Assembly: GCF_014303395.1 (NCBI RefSeq)
Contig: NZ_CP060298.1
Location: forward strand, 5,165,001-5,229,000
Source: Nakamurella sp. PAMC28650
GTDB taxonomy: Bacteria; Actinomycetota; Actinomycetes; Mycobacteriales; Nakamurellaceae
DNA: 64,000 nucleotides
Direction: 5' to 3'
The notes below the pieces were generated by a model that saw only the letters and a list, made by a program, of their open reading frames with translations, made no database searches and had not been told where the DNA came from. The position numbers were made by a program, and so were the translations under genes. How positions within the stretch are numbered: position 1 is the stretch's first letter; each line of letters begins with the position of its first letter. Shown here one piece after another: positions 63,058-64,000 of this stretch.

Positions 63058-63897
63058 TTAATTCACCCATATGCCGTACATCCGACCTGTGGTCCGACTC
63101 ACCTGTTCACACAGCTCCGCCATATCTTGGCCGCGTACCTTCGCCAGCGCTCTGAGCGTGTAGGGCAGTGCGAAAGGTTCGTTGCGCTTCCCCCGGAACG
63201 GATGGGGAGTCAGGAACGGGGCGTCGGTCTCCACCAGGATCAGATCCGTCGGTGCCAGCCGGGCCGCCTCCTGGAGATCCACCGCGTTGCGGAAGCTGAC
63301 CGGGCCGGCGAACGACATCACGTACCCGGCGTCGGCGCAGCGGCTCGCCATCGCCGCATCACCGGAGAAGCAGTGGAAGATGACCCGCTCGGGCGCTCCC
63401 TCTGCGTCGAGCACCTCGAAGACCGCCTCGTGGGCGTTTCGATCGTGGATCATCAGCGCCTTGCCGGTGCGTTTGGCCAGGTCGATGTGCCACGCGAACG
63501 CCTCGGCCTGGGCACGGTGGGGCGCCTCCTCCCAGTAGTGGTCCAGACCGGTCTCGCCGATCGCCACCACCTTCTCGTCGGCAGCCAGCCGCTCGAGTTC
63601 CGCCTTGACCACGCCGTCGAGCAGATCGGCCCTGGTGGGGTGCAGCGCCACCGCCGCGTACAGGTCGGGATGCCAGTGCGCAGCCTCGACCGCCCACACC
63701 GCCGATTCAAGGTCGTCGGCCACGGTGACCACCCTGGTGACCCCGACCGCGGCCGCCCTGGCCATCGCAGCGCCGACATCCTCCGCGTTCTCGCAACCGC
63801 AGGCGTCCAGGTGGGTGTGGGCGTCGGCCACCGGGAACGGCAACGGCTCGGGGGCCGGCGCCAGGGACCGGTCGCGCATCGACTCGTGCAGCACCAT
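63058..63897 (-). CDS. tatD: TatD-family metal-dependent hydrolase/DNase
   Basis: 279 residues, TIM-barrel amidohydrolase superfamily. Metal ligands: H27 and H29 (ADAHTHLDACG), Glu in AIGETGLDHYW, His in LMIHDRNAH, His in IFHCFSGD and Asp in VETDAPFLTPHP. TatD proteins act as 3'-5' exonucleases on DNA/RNA ends. It starts 2 bp after the metG stop, so translation is probably coupled. ATG 63897 is used; ATG 63879 is possible. The gene order metG-tatD-rpf-rsmA-ispE is the conserved one. Confidence 0.94.
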   Translation of the reverse strand: MVLHESMRDRSLAPAPEPLPFPVADAHTHLDACGCENAEDVGAAMARAAAVGVTRVVTVADDLESAVWAVEAAHWHPDLYAAVALHPTRADLLDGVVKAELERLAADEKVVAIGETGLDHYWEEAPHRAQAEAFAWHIDLAKRTGKALMIHDRNAHEAVFEVLDAEGAPERVIFHCFSGDAAMASRCADAGYVMSFAGPVSFRNAVDLQEAARLAPTDLILVETDAPFLTPHPFRGKRNEPFALPYTLRALAKVRGQDMAELCEQVSRTTGRMYGIWVN

Positions 63898-63899
63898 CG

Positions 63900-64000
63900 T
63901 CAGGAGATCGGTGCCCAGCTCGGGCCGGTCTCGCCGAGCTCCGGGGGGAGCTTGGGGAACAGGGGGGTGGGCTTGGACAACCTCGTGCCCGGCACGATGT
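63900..64000 (-). CDS. metG: C-terminal end of methionyl-tRNA synthetase (cut by window edge)
   Basis: Only the last 33 codons are present. They read [17 protein letters not shown] and end in a stop at 63902-63900. The KPTPLFP stretch is like the end of actinobacterial MetG, and the position directly before tatD is where metG lies in related genomes. The assignment rests on these two points, since no catalytic part is visible. Confidence 0.6.
   Translation of the reverse strand, partial: IVPGTRLSKPTPLFPKLPPELGETGPSWAPIS

Overview
The window is chromosomal DNA of a high-G+C actinomycete. Support comes from the gene order, G/C-rich third codon positions, GTG/TTG starts, resuscitation-promoting factors and actinobacterial promoter shapes. 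The backbone mfd / glmU-prs / rplY-pth / acyl-AMP ligase / ispE-rsmA-rpf-tatD-metG matches, from memory, the order around Rv1007c-Rv1020 of Mycobacterium tuberculosis. The tandem rpf genes, the inositol island and the gene content would suit a Nakamurella- or Frankia-like lineage, but the genus is an inference.

Layout. 1-5.4 kb: mfd (cut by the window edge), an acyl desaturase, tRNA-Gln(TTG), glmU and prs. 5.5-22 kb: accessory genes. These are a Tat-exported glycerophosphodiesterase; a DUF6421-SDR-threonine aldolase cassette behind a perfect palindrome; a phospholipid-type CDP-alcohol transferase; a glycosyltransferase; a membrane molybdopterin oxidoreductase; an IolE-like TIM barrel; and a lipoprotein/DUF4242 locus with a large LAL-type LuxR regulator. 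22.3-36 kb: a complete myo-inositol island. It has IolG, IolE, IolD, IolB, IolC, an IolJ-type aldolase and IolA, an ABC importer and a GntR/UTRA regulator. Two transcription units on the minus strand start from near-identical operator/promoter sequences. 36-37.6 kb: rplY and pth return to the core order. 37.7-54.8 kb: a GGDEF protein; a second sugar ABC importer with a FadR-type regulator and an epimerase; a DUF1537 acid-sugar kinase divergent from a racemase-like protein; the FAAL; ribokinase; a DUF3311/sodium-solute symporter pair; and a hydrolase without its nucleophile. Two insertion sequences are here: IS1595 family with an 8-bp target duplication, and IS5 family with a split transposase. 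54.9-64 kb: an ABC-F protein, ispE, rsmA, two rpf genes, tatD and the end of metG.

The core genes serve cell-wall precursor, PRPP, translation and isoprenoid functions. The two islands between prs and rplY and between pth and ispE are mainly carbohydrate uptake and catabolism. Intergenic DNA is rich in palindromes. These include an 85-bp element repeated after two iol genes, three unrelated long hairpins, twin CGTAG-NN-CTACG sites, and a 34-bp element shared by both rpf leaders. No CRISPR array, rRNA, integrase or prophage is visible.
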